The notes below the pieces were generated by a model. The model was given only the letters and a program-made list of their open reading frames with translations, made no database searches and was not told the origin of the DNA. The translations under genes were made by a program, and so were the position numbers. Source: Streptomyces sp. CG4 (GTDB lineage Bacteria; Actinomycetota; Actinomycetes; Streptomycetales; Streptomycetaceae). From it: DNA of 64,000 bases. The stretch spans positions 4,092,001-4,156,000 of the forward strand of contig NZ_CP163525.1 of assembly GCF_041080655.1 (NCBI RefSeq). The letters run 5' to 3'. Positions 7,039-16,152 of the stretch are shown piece by piece; the first letter of the stretch is position 1, and each line of letters begins with the position of its first letter.

Positions 7039-8238
7039 CTAGTTGGACGCCAGCAGCTTCAGCTCCGGGTGTGCCGTGCCGCCCTCGATGGCCGTGGAGG
7101 AGATGTGGGAGACCACGCGGTCGTCGACGGGGTCGTTCGCCGGGTCGTCGTGCACGACCAGGTGCTCGTACGTCGTGGCACGCTGCGCCGGGACCCGGCC
7201 CGCCTTGCGGATCAGGTCGATGATCTCCAGGCGGTTGGAGCGGTGCTTGGCGCCGGCCGAGGAGACCACGTTCTCCTCCAGCATGATCGAGCCGAGGTCG
7301 TCCGCGCCGTAGTGCAGGGACAGCTGGCCGACCTCCTTGCCGGTGGTCAGCCAGGAGCCCTGGATGTGCTGGATGTTGTCCATGAACAGCCGCGCGATGG
7401 CGATCATCCGCAGGTACTCGAAGAGCGTGGCCTGGGTGCGGCCCTTCAGGTGGTTGTTCTCGGGCTGGTAGGTGTACGGGATGAAGGCGCGGAAGCCGCC
7501 CGTGCGGTCCTGGACGTCCCGGATCATGCGCAGGTGCTCGATGCGCTCGGCGTTGGTCTCGCCGGTGCCCATGAGCATGGTGGAGGTGGACTCCACGCCC
7601 AGCCTGTGCGCGGTCTCCATGATCTCCAGCCAGCGCTCGCCGGACTCCTTCAGGGGCGCGATGGCCTTGCGGGGGCGCTCGGGAAGGAGTTCCGCGCCGG
7701 CGCCCGCGAAGGAGTCCAGGCCGGCCTCGTGGATCCGGGTGATGGCCTCCTCGACCGACACACCGGAGATCCGGGCCATGTGCTCGACCTCGGAGGCGCC
7801 CAGCGAGTGGATCACCAGCTGGGGGAAGGCGTCCTTGATGGCCTTGAAGTGCTTCTCGTAGTACTCGACACCGAAGTCCGGGTGGTGGCCGCCCTGGAAC
7901 ATGATCTGGGTGCCGCCCAGCTCGACGGTCTCCGCGCAGCGGCGCAGGATGTCGTCGAGGTCGCGGGTCCAGCCCTTGTCCTTGTCCTTGGGGGCCGCGT
8001 AGAAGGCGCAGAACTTGCACGCCGTGACGCACACGTTCGTGTAGTTGATGTTGCGCTCGATGATGTACGTCGCGATGTGCTCGACACCGGCGTACTTGCG
8101 GCGGCGTACGGCGTCGGCGGCGGCGCCCAGCGCGTGCAGCGGGGCGTCGCGGTAGAGGTCGAGCGCCTCTTCCGGGGTGATCCGCCCACCGGCTGCGGCA
8201 CGGTCGAGGACAGACTGGAGGTCGGTCTTCTCGGTCAC
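7039..8238 (-). CDS. mqnC: Cyclic dehypoxanthinyl futalosine synthase (radical SAM)
   Basis: The 399-residue radical SAM enzyme cyclises dehypoxanthine futalosine in the futalosine menaquinone pathway. The CxxxCxxC cluster motif is at C70, C74 and C77 (CVTACKFC), followed by the conserved GGTQIMFQGGHHPD segment. The GTG at 8238 is chosen as start; a GGGAC purine run lies upstream and the protein then has family length. The open frame extends much farther 5' but that extension is a GC artefact. It is paralogous to mqnE at 57.4 kb. Confidence 0.95.
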   Translation of the reverse strand: MTEKTDLQSVLDRAAAGGRITPEEALDLYRDAPLHALGAAADAVRRRKYAGVEHIATYIIERNINYTNVCVTACKFCAFYAAPKDKDKGWTRDLDDILRRCAETVELGGTQIMFQGGHHPDFGVEYYEKHFKAIKDAFPQLVIHSLGASEVEHMARISGVSVEEAITRIHEAGLDSFAGAGAELLPERPRKAIAPLKESGERWLEIMETAHRLGVESTSTMLMGTGETNAERIEHLRMIRDVQDRTGGFRAFIPYTYQPENNHLKGRTQATLFEYLRMIAIARLFMDNIQHIQGSWLTTGKEVGQLSLHYGADDLGSIMLEENVVSSAGAKHRSNRLEIIDLIRKAGRVPAQRATTYEHLVVHDDPANDPVDDRVVSHISSTAIEGGTAHPELKLLASN

Positions 8239-8363
8239 CAGAGGGTCCCTTTCGTCAAGGGTTGTGGACGGACCGAACCAGCCTACGCCAGGCCCTTTGG
8301 CGCCGTGGATCCGGCTCGGTGCGGCCGAGGACGATCCGGTGGCCGCCCAGTCCGTCCGGCGCG

Positions 8364-9338
8364 CTACGTCGCGTACGCCCCCGCCAGCAGCCCCAGGAAC
8401 GCTCCCGCGATCAGGAACGGCCCGAACGCGATCGCCGTCTTGCGCCCGGCCCGCCGTACGACGACGAGCGCACCGCCGTACAGCGCGCCGAGCAGAAAGC
8501 CGGCGAAGGTGCCGAGGAGGACCGTGGCCCAGCCGTACCAGCCGAGTACGGCACCCATGCCGACGGCCAGCTTCACATCGCCGAAGCCCATGCCGGCGGG
8601 GTTGATGAGGAACAGCACGAAATAGCCGGCGCCCAGGGCGAGGGCACCGTAGAGCGCGGTGAGCCAGTGGCCCGCGTGCCCGGGCAGCAGCGCGGCGAGG
8701 CCCAGCAGGGCGAGGGCGGCCGCGGCGAGCGGCAGGGTCAGCGGGTCGGGCAGCCGCTGCACCCGGAAGTCGATCACGGCCAGCAGCACCCCGGCGGGCA
8801 CGAGCAGCAGCCAGACCGCCAACTCCGGCCGCGCGCCGGTCGTGACGGCCAGGGCGGCGCAGGCCAGGGCGGTGGCGAGGGAGAGGAGCGGGGCGGAGGG
8901 AGGCTGCGGTGGGGTGGGGGTGGGCAAGGCGGGAGTCGTCCGTGGGGTGGAGGTGGACGGGGCGGAGGGAGTCGTCCGTGGGGTGACGGTGGGCGGCGCA
9001 GGGGCCACGTGCGGCGGCTCGGCCGACGCCTCGGCGGCGGGCGACGCCTCGGACGCGGAGGCCACCTCGGCCGCGGGCAACGCCCCTGCGGCGCGGGACG
9101 CCCCTGCGGCGTGGGACGCCTCGGCTGCGTTCGGCCGCTCGGGGAGGTGTGTGTCGGCTCGTCCGCACTCCGCGCAGCGGGCCGGTCCGAGCCAGCCGCG
9201 CAGCGCATGTCCCCGTGCGCACCGGTCCCGCCAGTGCTCCCCCGCCGGGACGGTGAAGCGGTAGGCGGCCCTGGGGAGCGTCGCTCCCGCCGCCGCGCCC
9301 CACAGCGCGGCGAGGGCCCACAACAGCGCGTGGCTCAT
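8364..9338 (-). CDS. Prepilin peptidase of the A24 family (TadV/CpaA type)
   Basis: The 324-residue integral membrane aspartyl protease should remove the leader of Flp-type prepilins. Its C-terminal half has about six hydrophobic segments. The two catalytic aspartates lie in AVIDFRVQRLPDPLT and in GMGFGDVKL (the GxGD motif). The N-terminal part has a cysteine-bearing stretch (CARGHALRG...CAEC), then an unusual low-complexity Ala/Glu/Thr/Pro linker of about 100 residues made of short repeats. It overlaps the BTAD gene by 4 bp (ATGA), linking it to the tad cluster. Confidence 0.9.
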   Translation of the reverse strand: MSHALLWALAALWGAAAGATLPRAAYRFTVPAGEHWRDRCARGHALRGWLGPARCAECGRADTHLPERPNAAEASHAAGASRAAGALPAAEVASASEASPAAEASAEPPHVAPAPPTVTPRTTPSAPSTSTPRTTPALPTPTPPQPPSAPLLSLATALACAALAVTTGARPELAVWLLLVPAGVLLAVIDFRVQRLPDPLTLPLAAAALALLGLAALLPGHAGHWLTALYGALALGAGYFVLFLINPAGMGFGDVKLAVGMGAVLGWYGWATVLLGTFAGFLLGALYGGALVVVRRAGRKTAIAFGPFLIAGAFLGLLAGAYAT

Positions 9339-12292
9339 CCGGCCGCGGCGACGCCCTCGCGCCAGGTCGGCAGGAGTTCGTCGAGAAGCGCCTCGGTGCG
9401 CGGCGGCAGACCGCGGGCACCGCTGCGGGACAGGAGGTCGGCGGCGCGGGCGCGCAGCCGGTCCGGGTCGCCGGTGACGTGGGTGGCGCGCAGCGACTCG
9501 TTCCACAGGCGCTCGTCCGCGGGCGCCGTCTTCAGGGCCGCTTCCAGTGCCTCGATGGCCTTCTCCGCGCGGTCCTTCTCCAAGTGGAACGCCGAGAGCG
9601 CGAGACCGATGTCCGCCACCAGCAGCGGGAGCTGGGCGTCGATGATCTCGTGGCCGAGCCAGCCGTACCGGCTCTTGGGGCGGTCTTCGAGGAGCGGGCC
9701 GCGCACGAGCCCCAGCGCGTCGGTGAGCAGACGGCCGCGGACCGCGCGGTTGTCGACGCCCTTGCCCTGGGTGGCCTCGTGGTAGAGGGAGCGCAGCACG
9801 TCCAGGTCGGAGACGACGGACTGGGTGAGGATGAGCCGACCGGTCGCGTCGGTCTGCAGGCGGGCGGCGCCGTCGGGGTCGGTGCCCAGCCAGACGCGCA
9901 GCCGCTCGACGAGGGCGTCGCGGACGTCCTCGGTCACGCCGCGGGGCCACAGCGCGGCGGCGAGCACGCGCGGGTGGACGCCCTCCCGGTGCAGGAGCAG
10001 CAGCGCGAGCGCCTCCTGGAGCAGAGCGCTGCGCTCGTCCTCCGGGGTGTCGAGGCCGATGATCTCGTACGGCCCGACGAGGCGCGCGTACACCGCGGGC
10101 CGACCCTGTTCGGAGATGTCGACGAGGAAGGGCGGGGTGGTGGTCGGGCCGTCCGGGTCGCGCTCCGGGTCGACCTGGGCGAACAGCTCCACCACCGCGC
10201 GCTGCTGCGCGGCCGGCAGCAGCTGGGCGTTCAGCTCCAGGCCGAGCAGCGGAGCGAGCAGCTTGCCCTCGTGGGTGATCTGCATCTCCCAGGCGGCGCC
10301 GGGCAGGTCGTCGGTCTCGGTGCCGACGAGGTAGCCGATGCCGAGGCGGCTGGCGTCGGCGGCGAGTTCGGCGAGCTTGACCGCGTCCTCGGCGGAGGGC
10401 TGGGCGGCCAGCAGTACCAGGTGGGGGGCCCAACGGGTGTGCTGGGCGGGGCCGGTGCGTCCGGTGAGGACGGAGTCGTGGCCGGCGGCACCGAGTGCGC
10501 CGCGCCGCTGCCGGGTCTCGGCCTCCATGGTCTCGATCAGCGCCTCGATGCCGTCGAGGTGGCGCAGCCGGTTGGGCGCGAGCGGGGTGAGGTCCTCGCC
10601 GAAGCCGACGAGGGTGATGGTCATGCGGTCCGACCAGCCGCTGGTGGCGAGTTCGGCGGCGACCGAGGCGAACACGGCGGCCCGGTCGGATTCGCGGCCG
10701 CTGAGCGAGACGATGCCGGGCACCGCCTCCAGATTGAGCAGCAGCCGGGAGTCGTCCATGGTGCCGAGGCTCACCAGGCCGGGGTAGGGAGCGGCGGTGT
10801 CGGTGTCGTCGTAGCGCTCGGCGTCCGTGCGGGACAGCACCCAGAACGTCTGGTCCTGTCCTGGCCGCCAGGGCGCCGGCGGCTTCCCGGCGGGCTGGGC
10901 GAGCTGGAGGTGCAGATCGCCGTGGCTGAGCCAGGCGGCGTAGACGACGGGCAGCGGGCGGGACTCGGCGGCGAGGGCGGCGGCGAGCCCGCGCAGCGAC
11001 CGGTCCAGCAGCCGTACGGCCCCGGGGTCGGCGCCGACGAGCAGCGCGTCCTGGGCGTTCTGGGCGTCGCCGGTCGGGGTGGGCGGCTGCATGCCGCGCC
11101 GGCCGCCGACCGCGGCGAGCGCCGACTGCCACAGCGCCTGCCGGCGCCGGTGGCCGAGGGCGGCGAGCAGACCGGCGGCGAGCAGGGGGGCGCCGACGAG
11201 GGCCTCGGACAGGCCGAAGGAGTGGTCCTGCGAGGCGGTGGCGTGCTGCCGGGTCTGCTGTCCGGCGCCGTCGGCACCCGTGCCCTCGGCCGGCCCGCGC
11301 TGCTCGGGCAGGGACACATGGCCGCCGCCCTGGGAGTGCCGCTCCGGTCCGTGGGCGTGCCGGCCCTGTTCGTGGGCGTGGTGGCCGGACTTGTCGTACT
11401 CCTGGATCTGCTTCTGCGCGGCGTGGGAGATGTGCGCATCGGGCATCTCGACGAGTTCGCCGCCGTGGGCGTCGCCGGGCATCTCCATGACCCAGCCGGG
11501 ACGGATCAGGCTGGCCTCGGTGAGGCGGGAACCGTCGACCTGGAGACGGTCCTTGTTGAGTTCGTAGATCTCCTTGTACCGGCGGCCGTCGCCGAGGTGG
11601 CGCTGGGCTATCTCCCACAGGGAGTCGTGGTGGCGGCCCTCGGGCGGCTGGATCCGGTAGAACTTGGTGGCTCCGTGCTTGCCGCCGTCCGACTGGGCCT
11701 GCGCCGCGACGTGGTCCGCCTGTTCGGCGACGGCCGCCGCGGTGGCCTTGGCCTGCTGCTGGGAGAGCAGCCCCGGGGTCTGCTGAGCGGCGGCGACCGT
11801 GCCCTTGTGGTTGCCCTCCGGAGCGGAGTTGTGCCCGAGCTGGGAGAGGCCGGGCGTGAGGCTTGCGGCGGTGGCGCCGACGAGGAGCAGCGCGGTGACG
11901 AGCTGCCGCGCGAGCAACTGGCTGGGACCGGCGCCCGGGACGCGGCCGGGCAGGCCGACACCGGAGAGGGCGGCCTTGACCTCCACGAGCACACAGGCGG
12001 TGAACTGCGCCCAGGCGAACCAGACGACGACCGTGAGGACGTGCAGGAAGGTCTGCACGGTGATCTCCTGCGTCAGCCAGTGCTGCGACGGCATCCCGTG
12101 CGGCAGCGGCCAGCCCACGAAGTAGGCCAGCGCGCCGGGTACGCCGACGACGAGGGCGAGCAGGGCGACGAACGCGAGGAACGCCATGACGAAGTCCCCG
12201 AACGTCCGCCGCCGCACACGCACCGGCTGAGGTGTCCGATTCCTCGGGCCCGTCGGGCTTCCCGTCGAGCCTGATGTGCTGCGTCGCGCCAT
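9335..12292 (-). CDS. Membrane LysM and BTAD domain protein of the tad cluster
   Basis: The 985-residue protein has three predicted membrane segments (about 36-60, 84-108, 130-150), a LysM-like domain (about 215-275, DSLWEIAQRHLGDGRRYKEIYELN), and another hydrophobic stretch near 360. The C-terminal region of about 200 residues (770-960) resembles the bacterial transcriptional activator domain (BTAD) of SARP-type regulators. A BTAD without a DNA-binding domain but tied to the membrane suggests sensing or scaffolding for pilus assembly. It overlaps the prepilin peptidase gene by 4 bp. Function is inferred only. Confidence 0.8.
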   Translation of the reverse strand: MARRSTSGSTGSPTGPRNRTPQPVRVRRRTFGDFVMAFLAFVALLALVVGVPGALAYFVGWPLPHGMPSQHWLTQEITVQTFLHVLTVVVWFAWAQFTACVLVEVKAALSGVGLPGRVPGAGPSQLLARQLVTALLLVGATAASLTPGLSQLGHNSAPEGNHKGTVAAAQQTPGLLSQQQAKATAAAVAEQADHVAAQAQSDGGKHGATKFYRIQPPEGRHHDSLWEIAQRHLGDGRRYKEIYELNKDRLQVDGSRLTEASLIRPGWVMEMPGDAHGGELVEMPDAHISHAAQKQIQEYDKSGHHAHEQGRHAHGPERHSQGGGHVSLPEQRGPAEGTGADGAGQQTRQHATASQDHSFGLSEALVGAPLLAAGLLAALGHRRRQALWQSALAAVGGRRGMQPPTPTGDAQNAQDALLVGADPGAVRLLDRSLRGLAAALAAESRPLPVVYAAWLSHGDLHLQLAQPAGKPPAPWRPGQDQTFWVLSRTDAERYDDTDTAAPYPGLVSLGTMDDSRLLLNLEAVPGIVSLSGRESDRAAVFASVAAELATSGWSDRMTITLVGFGEDLTPLAPNRLRHLDGIEALIETMEAETRQRRGALGAAGHDSVLTGRTGPAQHTRWAPHLVLLAAQPSAEDAVKLAELAADASRLGIGYLVGTETDDLPGAAWEMQITHEGKLLAPLLGLELNAQLLPAAQQRAVVELFAQVDPERDPDGPTTTPPFLVDISEQGRPAVYARLVGPYEIIGLDTPEDERSALLQEALALLLLHREGVHPRVLAAALWPRGVTEDVRDALVERLRVWLGTDPDGAARLQTDATGRLILTQSVVSDLDVLRSLYHEATQGKGVDNRAVRGRLLTDALGLVRGPLLEDRPKSRYGWLGHEIIDAQLPLLVADIGLALSAFHLEKDRAEKAIEALEAALKTAPADERLWNESLRATHVTGDPDRLRARAADLLSRSGARGLPPRTEALLDELLPTWREGVAAAG

Positions 12293-12557
12293 GGCGGGTG
12301 TCCTGGGTCGTATGGGCGGGAAATGTGGTCGGGGTGCTGAGAGCCTACAGAGATCTTATTGACTCGGACTGACAGCGTCGAAGGGGCGGCCAGACCGACA
12401 CCGCGGTCCCCGGCCTGCTCGGGCACCCTCCGCTCCGGCCACCCGCCGACTCTGCACAAGTTCCACACAACCCCCCGCTGTTCCCCAAGGGGCTGTCATA
12501 CCCCCCTGATACTTTCGTTCATTGCGACACACACCGACCTCCGGGGGAGACTCAACC

Positions 12558-13196
12558 GTGGCCCGCCGCACCCTGATCCTCACCACCATGACCACCACCG
12601 CAGCCCTGCTGCTCACCGCCTGCGGCGGGGGCGGAAAGACAGACGGCATCAAGGGGGCGGACAAGGGGTCGAGCAGTCCTTCGGCTTCCGCCACGACTGG
12701 TGGCAGCGGTCCGGACGTCAGCGTTCCGAAGGACCTGAACCTGGTCTTCGACTTCACCAAGCCGTCCAACGCACAGCAGGCGGCTGCGCTCGCCGACGCG
12801 GAGAACTACATCCGGGCGCTGAAGCACGGCATCGTCAAGCAGGACCCGAACGACCCCGCGTACCAGTACTACTCGGGCGGCCAGGCGGCGCAGTACGCCA
12901 AGTCGCAGATTCAGGCGTGGGTGAAGGGAGGGTGGACCGCCACCGGGACGGACAAGTACTACGCCGCGAACGTCACCCCGATGACCGGCGGCAAGCGCGT
13001 CCTCGTCTCCTTCTGCCGAAACCAGGCGAAGTTCTACGGCAAGGAGATCAAGACCGGCAAGATCCTCTACACCAAGGAAAGCCTGAGCAGCTACGAGAAG
13101 TTCAGTCTGCTGATGTTCCCGCCGTCGGGTTCCGCCGGCGCCTGGAAGGCCCAGGTCGCCGAGGTCGTGGGCAAGGCGAAGGAGTGCCAGTCATGA
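12558..13196 (+). CDS. Lipoprotein, first copy of the paired family
   Basis: The 212-residue protein has a classic lipoprotein signal (VARRTLILTTM..., lipobox LLTAC) then a Gly/Ser-rich linker and a globular domain with DAENYIRALKHGI. It is homologous to the genes at 21725 and 31926-32483: all share the linker, an AENYIRAL/ERRIDATNYAL helix region, a W(V/I)KQ-type helix and a C-terminal GxWK stretch. GTG 12558 follows GGGGGAGA. It overlaps the next gene by 4 bp (ATGA), so the two are co-translated. No named function is known to me. Confidence 0.88.
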   Translation: MARRTLILTTMTTTAALLLTACGGGGKTDGIKGADKGSSSPSASATTGGSGPDVSVPKDLNLVFDFTKPSNAQQAAALADAENYIRALKHGIVKQDPNDPAYQYYSGGQAAQYAKSQIQAWVKGGWTATGTDKYYAANVTPMTGGKRVLVSFCRNQAKFYGKEIKTGKILYTKESLSSYEKFSLLMFPPSGSAGAWKAQVAEVVGKAKECQS

Positions 13197-14272
13197 AGTC
13201 CTCGCTGCTCGCACAGCGGTTGACCTCGACGGTTGTTGTCACGCTCATGGTGTGCAGCGGTGGCGCCGCATATGCCGACGGCCCCACAGGTGACACGACG
13301 GGGCACAAGCCTTCCGGCCCCGCCGGCGGAGCCAACGCCAACAACATCTACGCCTCCGCCGCCTACTCCCACATCAAGGTCCGTCAAGTGAGCGGTCCCA
13401 CCGGTGGCAAGCAGGGCAGCCTCTCCTCGGTGGACGTCAATTGGAAGCCCCCCGCCTGCTGGTACGAGCCCGTCTTCACCGGCGAGGAGCTCAAGGCGTT
13501 CGTGGACAGGACGAACGGCGCCGGCGACGTCGGAATCCATCAGTCGTGGTTCGGCAAGGGGCTGTGGACCGACCACTACCAGGACGGCAAGCCCGAGGCG
13601 AACTTCGACGACACCTTGTCGATGGCTCCGGGGTACAAGAACTACAACATAGGCAAGAACGGCTACTTCTGGCGCAGCGTCGCCCCCGACGACCAGGACC
13701 CCGATTCCTGGCAGTGTGGAAAGATCATGTTCTGGCAGGACGCCGACGTGGTACCGAAGGTCCCCCACGCCCCCACGCCGAAGATGCTCGCCGAGTACGC
13801 CTACAACCAGATCAAGGTCCCCGACACCGAGATCGAGCTCAAGCCCACCGCCAAGTCCACTGTGAACGTGCCCACTTGGATCTGGCTGGACAAGGGCAAG
13901 TTCCAGGAGATCAAGGTCCGTGCGGAACTCCCCCGGACCAACCTCTGGGCCGAGACGACCGCCAAGCCGGTCGCCCTCCATCTGGATCCCGGCACGGAGG
14001 ACGCCTCGACCCTCCCCGCCTCGGGCAACTGCACGATCAACGACGACGGTTCGATCGGTACGCCGTGGGTCAAGGGAGACGGCGACAAGACCCCGCCGTG
14101 CGGCATCAAGTACCTGCGCGCCACGAACGGCACGCCGTACCAGCTGAAGGCCAGCATCACCTGGCAGATCACCTGGAAGGGCTCCGACGGCAGCGGCGGC
14201 GGCCTTCCCGACGGCACCTTCGAGACGACTCAGGACATGAACGTCCAGGAGATCCAGTCGGTCAACCGGTGA
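13193..14272 (+). CDS. Exported partner protein, first copy of the paired family
   Basis: The 359-residue protein has a cleavable signal peptide ending near AYADG. Conserved blocks shared with the copy at 22369 are PPACWYEP, LAEYAYNQIKVPDTEI, WLDKGKFQEIKV, PPCGIKYLR, ITWQITWKG and the C-terminal LPDGTFETTQ...VQEIQSVNR. No transmembrane anchor is visible after the signal. It is convergent with the TadG-like gene, 7 bp away. The strict pairing with a lipoprotein gene suggests that the two act together at the cell surface. The family is not recognised. Confidence 0.88.
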   Translation: MKSSLLAQRLTSTVVVTLMVCSGGAAYADGPTGDTTGHKPSGPAGGANANNIYASAAYSHIKVRQVSGPTGGKQGSLSSVDVNWKPPACWYEPVFTGEELKAFVDRTNGAGDVGIHQSWFGKGLWTDHYQDGKPEANFDDTLSMAPGYKNYNIGKNGYFWRSVAPDDQDPDSWQCGKIMFWQDADVVPKVPHAPTPKMLAEYAYNQIKVPDTEIELKPTAKSTVNVPTWIWLDKGKFQEIKVRAELPRTNLWAETTAKPVALHLDPGTEDASTLPASGNCTINDDGSIGTPWVKGDGDKTPPCGIKYLRATNGTPYQLKASITWQITWKGSDGSGGGLPDGTFETTQDMNVQEIQSVNR

Positions 14273-14279
14273 GTCCGGC

Positions 14280-14741
14280 TCAGCCGACCTCGTTCTTCGC
14301 ATCCGAGCGGCCGTGTACGACCACGTCGCCGCCGTAGAACAGGCCCGTGAACACGGGCTGGTAGGTCAGCTGGACCTCGACCTGCACATGCGCGGCGTCG
14401 GCCGCGACGCAGTGCGTCGCGCCGACGTCCGTGGCGTTCAGGCCCATCTCGCGGGCGAACGCCTTCACCCGGGCGTCGCAGTCCTGGTACTTGATCGGCG
14501 CCGCGCCGCCCGCGTTCTCGTACAGGGCGTCCTTGTCGATGTCCTGCGCGGCGTACCGGGCGGCCTGTTCCGCGATGTCGGCGGCGCGTTCCCGCTTGGA
14601 GATGGACAGGCCGCCGTCGATGACGAAGGCCGCCAGGGAGAGGAAGACCAGGGCGAAGATGATGACCGCGCCCGCGCCGGAGCCCGTGTCGTCCAGGCGG
14701 TTTCGGCGCGCGGCCCACCAGGTGCGTACGACGTCTCTCAC
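14280..14741 (-). CDS. TadG-like pilus assembly protein
   Basis: The 153-residue protein has a single N-terminal hydrophobic segment (GAVIIFALVFLSLAAFVIDGG) typical of the TadE/TadG N-terminal domain, followed by DIAEQAARYAAQDID, a family feature. The rest would be extracellular. It is the last gene of the pilin-like group and overlaps the TadE-like gene upstream by 4 bp. It probably acts as a minor pseudopilin or a base component of the Tad pilus. Confidence 0.85.
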   Translation of the reverse strand: MRDVVRTWWAARRNRLDDTGSGAGAVIIFALVFLSLAAFVIDGGLSISKRERAADIAEQAARYAAQDIDKDALYENAGGAAPIKYQDCDARVKAFAREMGLNATDVGATHCVAADAAHVQVEVQLTYQPVFTGLFYGGDVVVHGRSDAKNEVG

Positions 14742-15289
14742 GCGGACCTCCGGTACGGGTCCAGCGGGGAGGAGAAGCGGGCGGAGAGCTGGGTCGGCAC
14801 GTCCAGTCCCAGCATGGCGAGGCCCCGGACCTGGCAGCTGACCTCCACCGTGAAGAACGGGTCGACGTCCGGGTTGAAACCGCTGCTCGTCTGGACCACC
14901 GAGACCGGCCCGGAGCAGACGTCCGCCAGGTCCGACTCCGCGGCCTTGCGCGCCTCGGACATCGCGAGCGCGTGGTCCTTCTGGATGGAGCCGGCCCGTG
15001 CCGCGTCCCGGGCCGCGCCGTCGATCGCGCCGCGCCCGTCGACGAGTTGCCCGAAGGCCACCAGCACCAGGATGAAGAGGATCATCACGGGGGCGAGGAT
15101 GACGACCTCGACCGTGGACAGGCCACGGTCGGCGGCCGGCCCGCGGCAGGAGGCGGATCGCCTTCTCAGCCAGGCGTGCACCGGCTCCCCCCAGGACTGC
15201 ACCGACTCCCGGCAGAACGGCACCGGTTCGCGCGAGGACCGCACCGGTTCGCGCCAGGAGCGCACCGGTTCCCTCGGCCCGCAGACCAT
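14738..15289 (-). CDS. TadE-like pseudopilin with heptapeptide repeats
   Basis: The core is a TadE-like pseudopilin: a basic leader, GLSTVEVVILAPVMILFILVLV with the Glu at +5, and RGAIDGAARDAARAGS. If translated from the ATG at 15289 (183 residues), it starts with five imperfect 7-residue repeats (REPVRSW type) encoded by a 21-bp tandem repeat. A GTG at 15181, with GGGGGGAG five bases upstream, would skip the repeats and give a normal 147-residue protein, so the start is uncertain. The ATG overlaps the preceding stop by 1 bp (TGATG). Confidence 0.82.
   Translation of the reverse strand: MVCGPREPVRSWREPVRSSREPVPFCRESVQSWGEPVHAWLRRRSASCRGPAADRGLSTVEVVILAPVMILFILVLVAFGQLVDGRGAIDGAARDAARAGSIQKDHALAMSEARKAAESDLADVCSGPVSVVQTSSGFNPDVDPFFTVEVSCQVRGLAMLGLDVPTQLSARFSSPLDPYRRSA
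15178..15282. repeat. Five 21-bp imperfect tandem repeats
   Basis: Five adjacent 21-bp units each begin GCACCGRYTC on the plus strand (at 15178, 15199, 15220, 15241, 15262). The period is a multiple of three, so the number of units can vary without shifting the TadE-like frame. They encode a 7-residue repeat if the upstream start is used. Confidence 0.8.
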
Positions 15290-15750
15290 CAGTTCCCGCC
15301 CTCCTTCACGAACCGCTCCACCGGTCCCACCGACTGTGCGTGGACGGTGAGGTCCAGGCCCGGGAACACGGTCGGTATCCGCGCCGAGATCTCCACCCCG
15401 ACCGTGTGCTGCTCCGGCTGGATCGTCTGCACGTCCGGGGAGAGCACCAGTTGCGGACCGAGCTGGCGGATGTAGGAGTCGACCACGTCCCGCGCCTCAC
15501 CGCGCCAGGCGCCGGGCTGCTCGTCGGCCGTGGCGCGCGCCTTGCGGGCCCCCGCCTGGGCCGCGGCCTGGGCCACGTGGTCCGCGAAGAAGTACAGGGC
15601 GAACTGGACGGTCGCGAAGATCAAGAAGAAGAGGACCGGCGTGAGCAACACGAACTCGATCGCGGTCATGCCGGAGTCGGCGGTCCGGCCACGTGCGGCC
15701 GCCGCCCGGCGGCGCACCCAGCTGCCGAGACTCACCACTACCCCCGTCAT
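15289..15750 (-). CDS. TadE-like pseudopilin
   Basis: The 153-residue protein has a basic leader (RRRAAAARGR), then DSGMTAIEFVLLTPVLFFLIFATVQFALYF, a TadE N-terminal segment with the conserved Glu that follows the prepilin cleavage region. AQAAAQAGARKARA follows, as in the family. It belongs to the same transcriptional run as the TadG-like genes and the Flp pilin. It is likely a minor pilin processed by the peptidase encoded at 8.4-9.3 kb. Confidence 0.85.
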   Translation of the reverse strand: MTGVVVSLGSWVRRRAAAARGRTADSGMTAIEFVLLTPVLFFLIFATVQFALYFFADHVAQAAAQAGARKARATADEQPGAWRGEARDVVDSYIRQLGPQLVLSPDVQTIQPEQHTVGVEISARIPTVFPGLDLTVHAQSVGPVERFVKEGGN

Positions 15751-15817
15751 CCCCGTTCTGTTCTACAACGCCTGTACTGCGACTACTCGTCCTACGGCTG
15801 CCAGGTCCTCCGACCGC

Positions 15818-16069
15818 TCAGCAGGTCTTGTCCGCGCTCGCGCCCTTGATGCAGTCACCAACCTTGGTGGCGCCGCCCTTCAGGGCTCCGTTGATGATGG
15901 CGGCCACCACGCCGACGATCGCCACGACGACCGCGGAGATGATGACCCACTCCACCGCCGAGGCACCACGGTCCAGTTCACCGGAGCGGGCACGCTCGAC
16001 GCGGCCGCGCAGGAAGGTGACCAGGAAGTCCACCGCCGGAATCCCGGTGTTGAAGTTCCGTGTGTTCAT
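15818..16069 (-). CDS. flp: Flp-type pilin (major pilin candidate)
   Basis: The 83-residue protein has a hydrophilic leader and the class-III leader motif RGASAVEWVIISAVVVAIVGVVAAII, where the Glu at +5 and the hydrophobic stretch are the Flp pilin hallmarks. It ends with two cysteines (GDCIKGASADKTC) that could form a disulfide. It lies between the TadE genes and tadC, the normal place for the major pilin gene. Confidence 0.85.
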   Translation of the reverse strand: MNTRNFNTGIPAVDFLVTFLRGRVERARSGELDRGASAVEWVIISAVVVAIVGVVAAIINGALKGGATKVGDCIKGASADKTC

Positions 16070-16152
16070 TGTGGGTTGTCCCCCTTTGTTCTCTCGTTAC
16101 AGCAGTTGGCAGTAGGTTCGCGCGCGCCCAGGGAACGCCCAGGGAGGACGGC

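Noticed and set aside
8239..11618. Minus-strand frames that extend mqnC and the prepilin peptidase genes far upstream
   Set aside because: GTG 8238 and ATG 9338 give normal protein lengths; the extensions are Arg/Pro/Ala-rich noise.
9479..12274. Long open frame of about 930 codons on the plus strand antisense to the LysM/BTAD gene
   Set aside because: It has no ribosome binding site, low-complexity composition and no domains. Long antisense frames are expected from GC bias at codon third positions.
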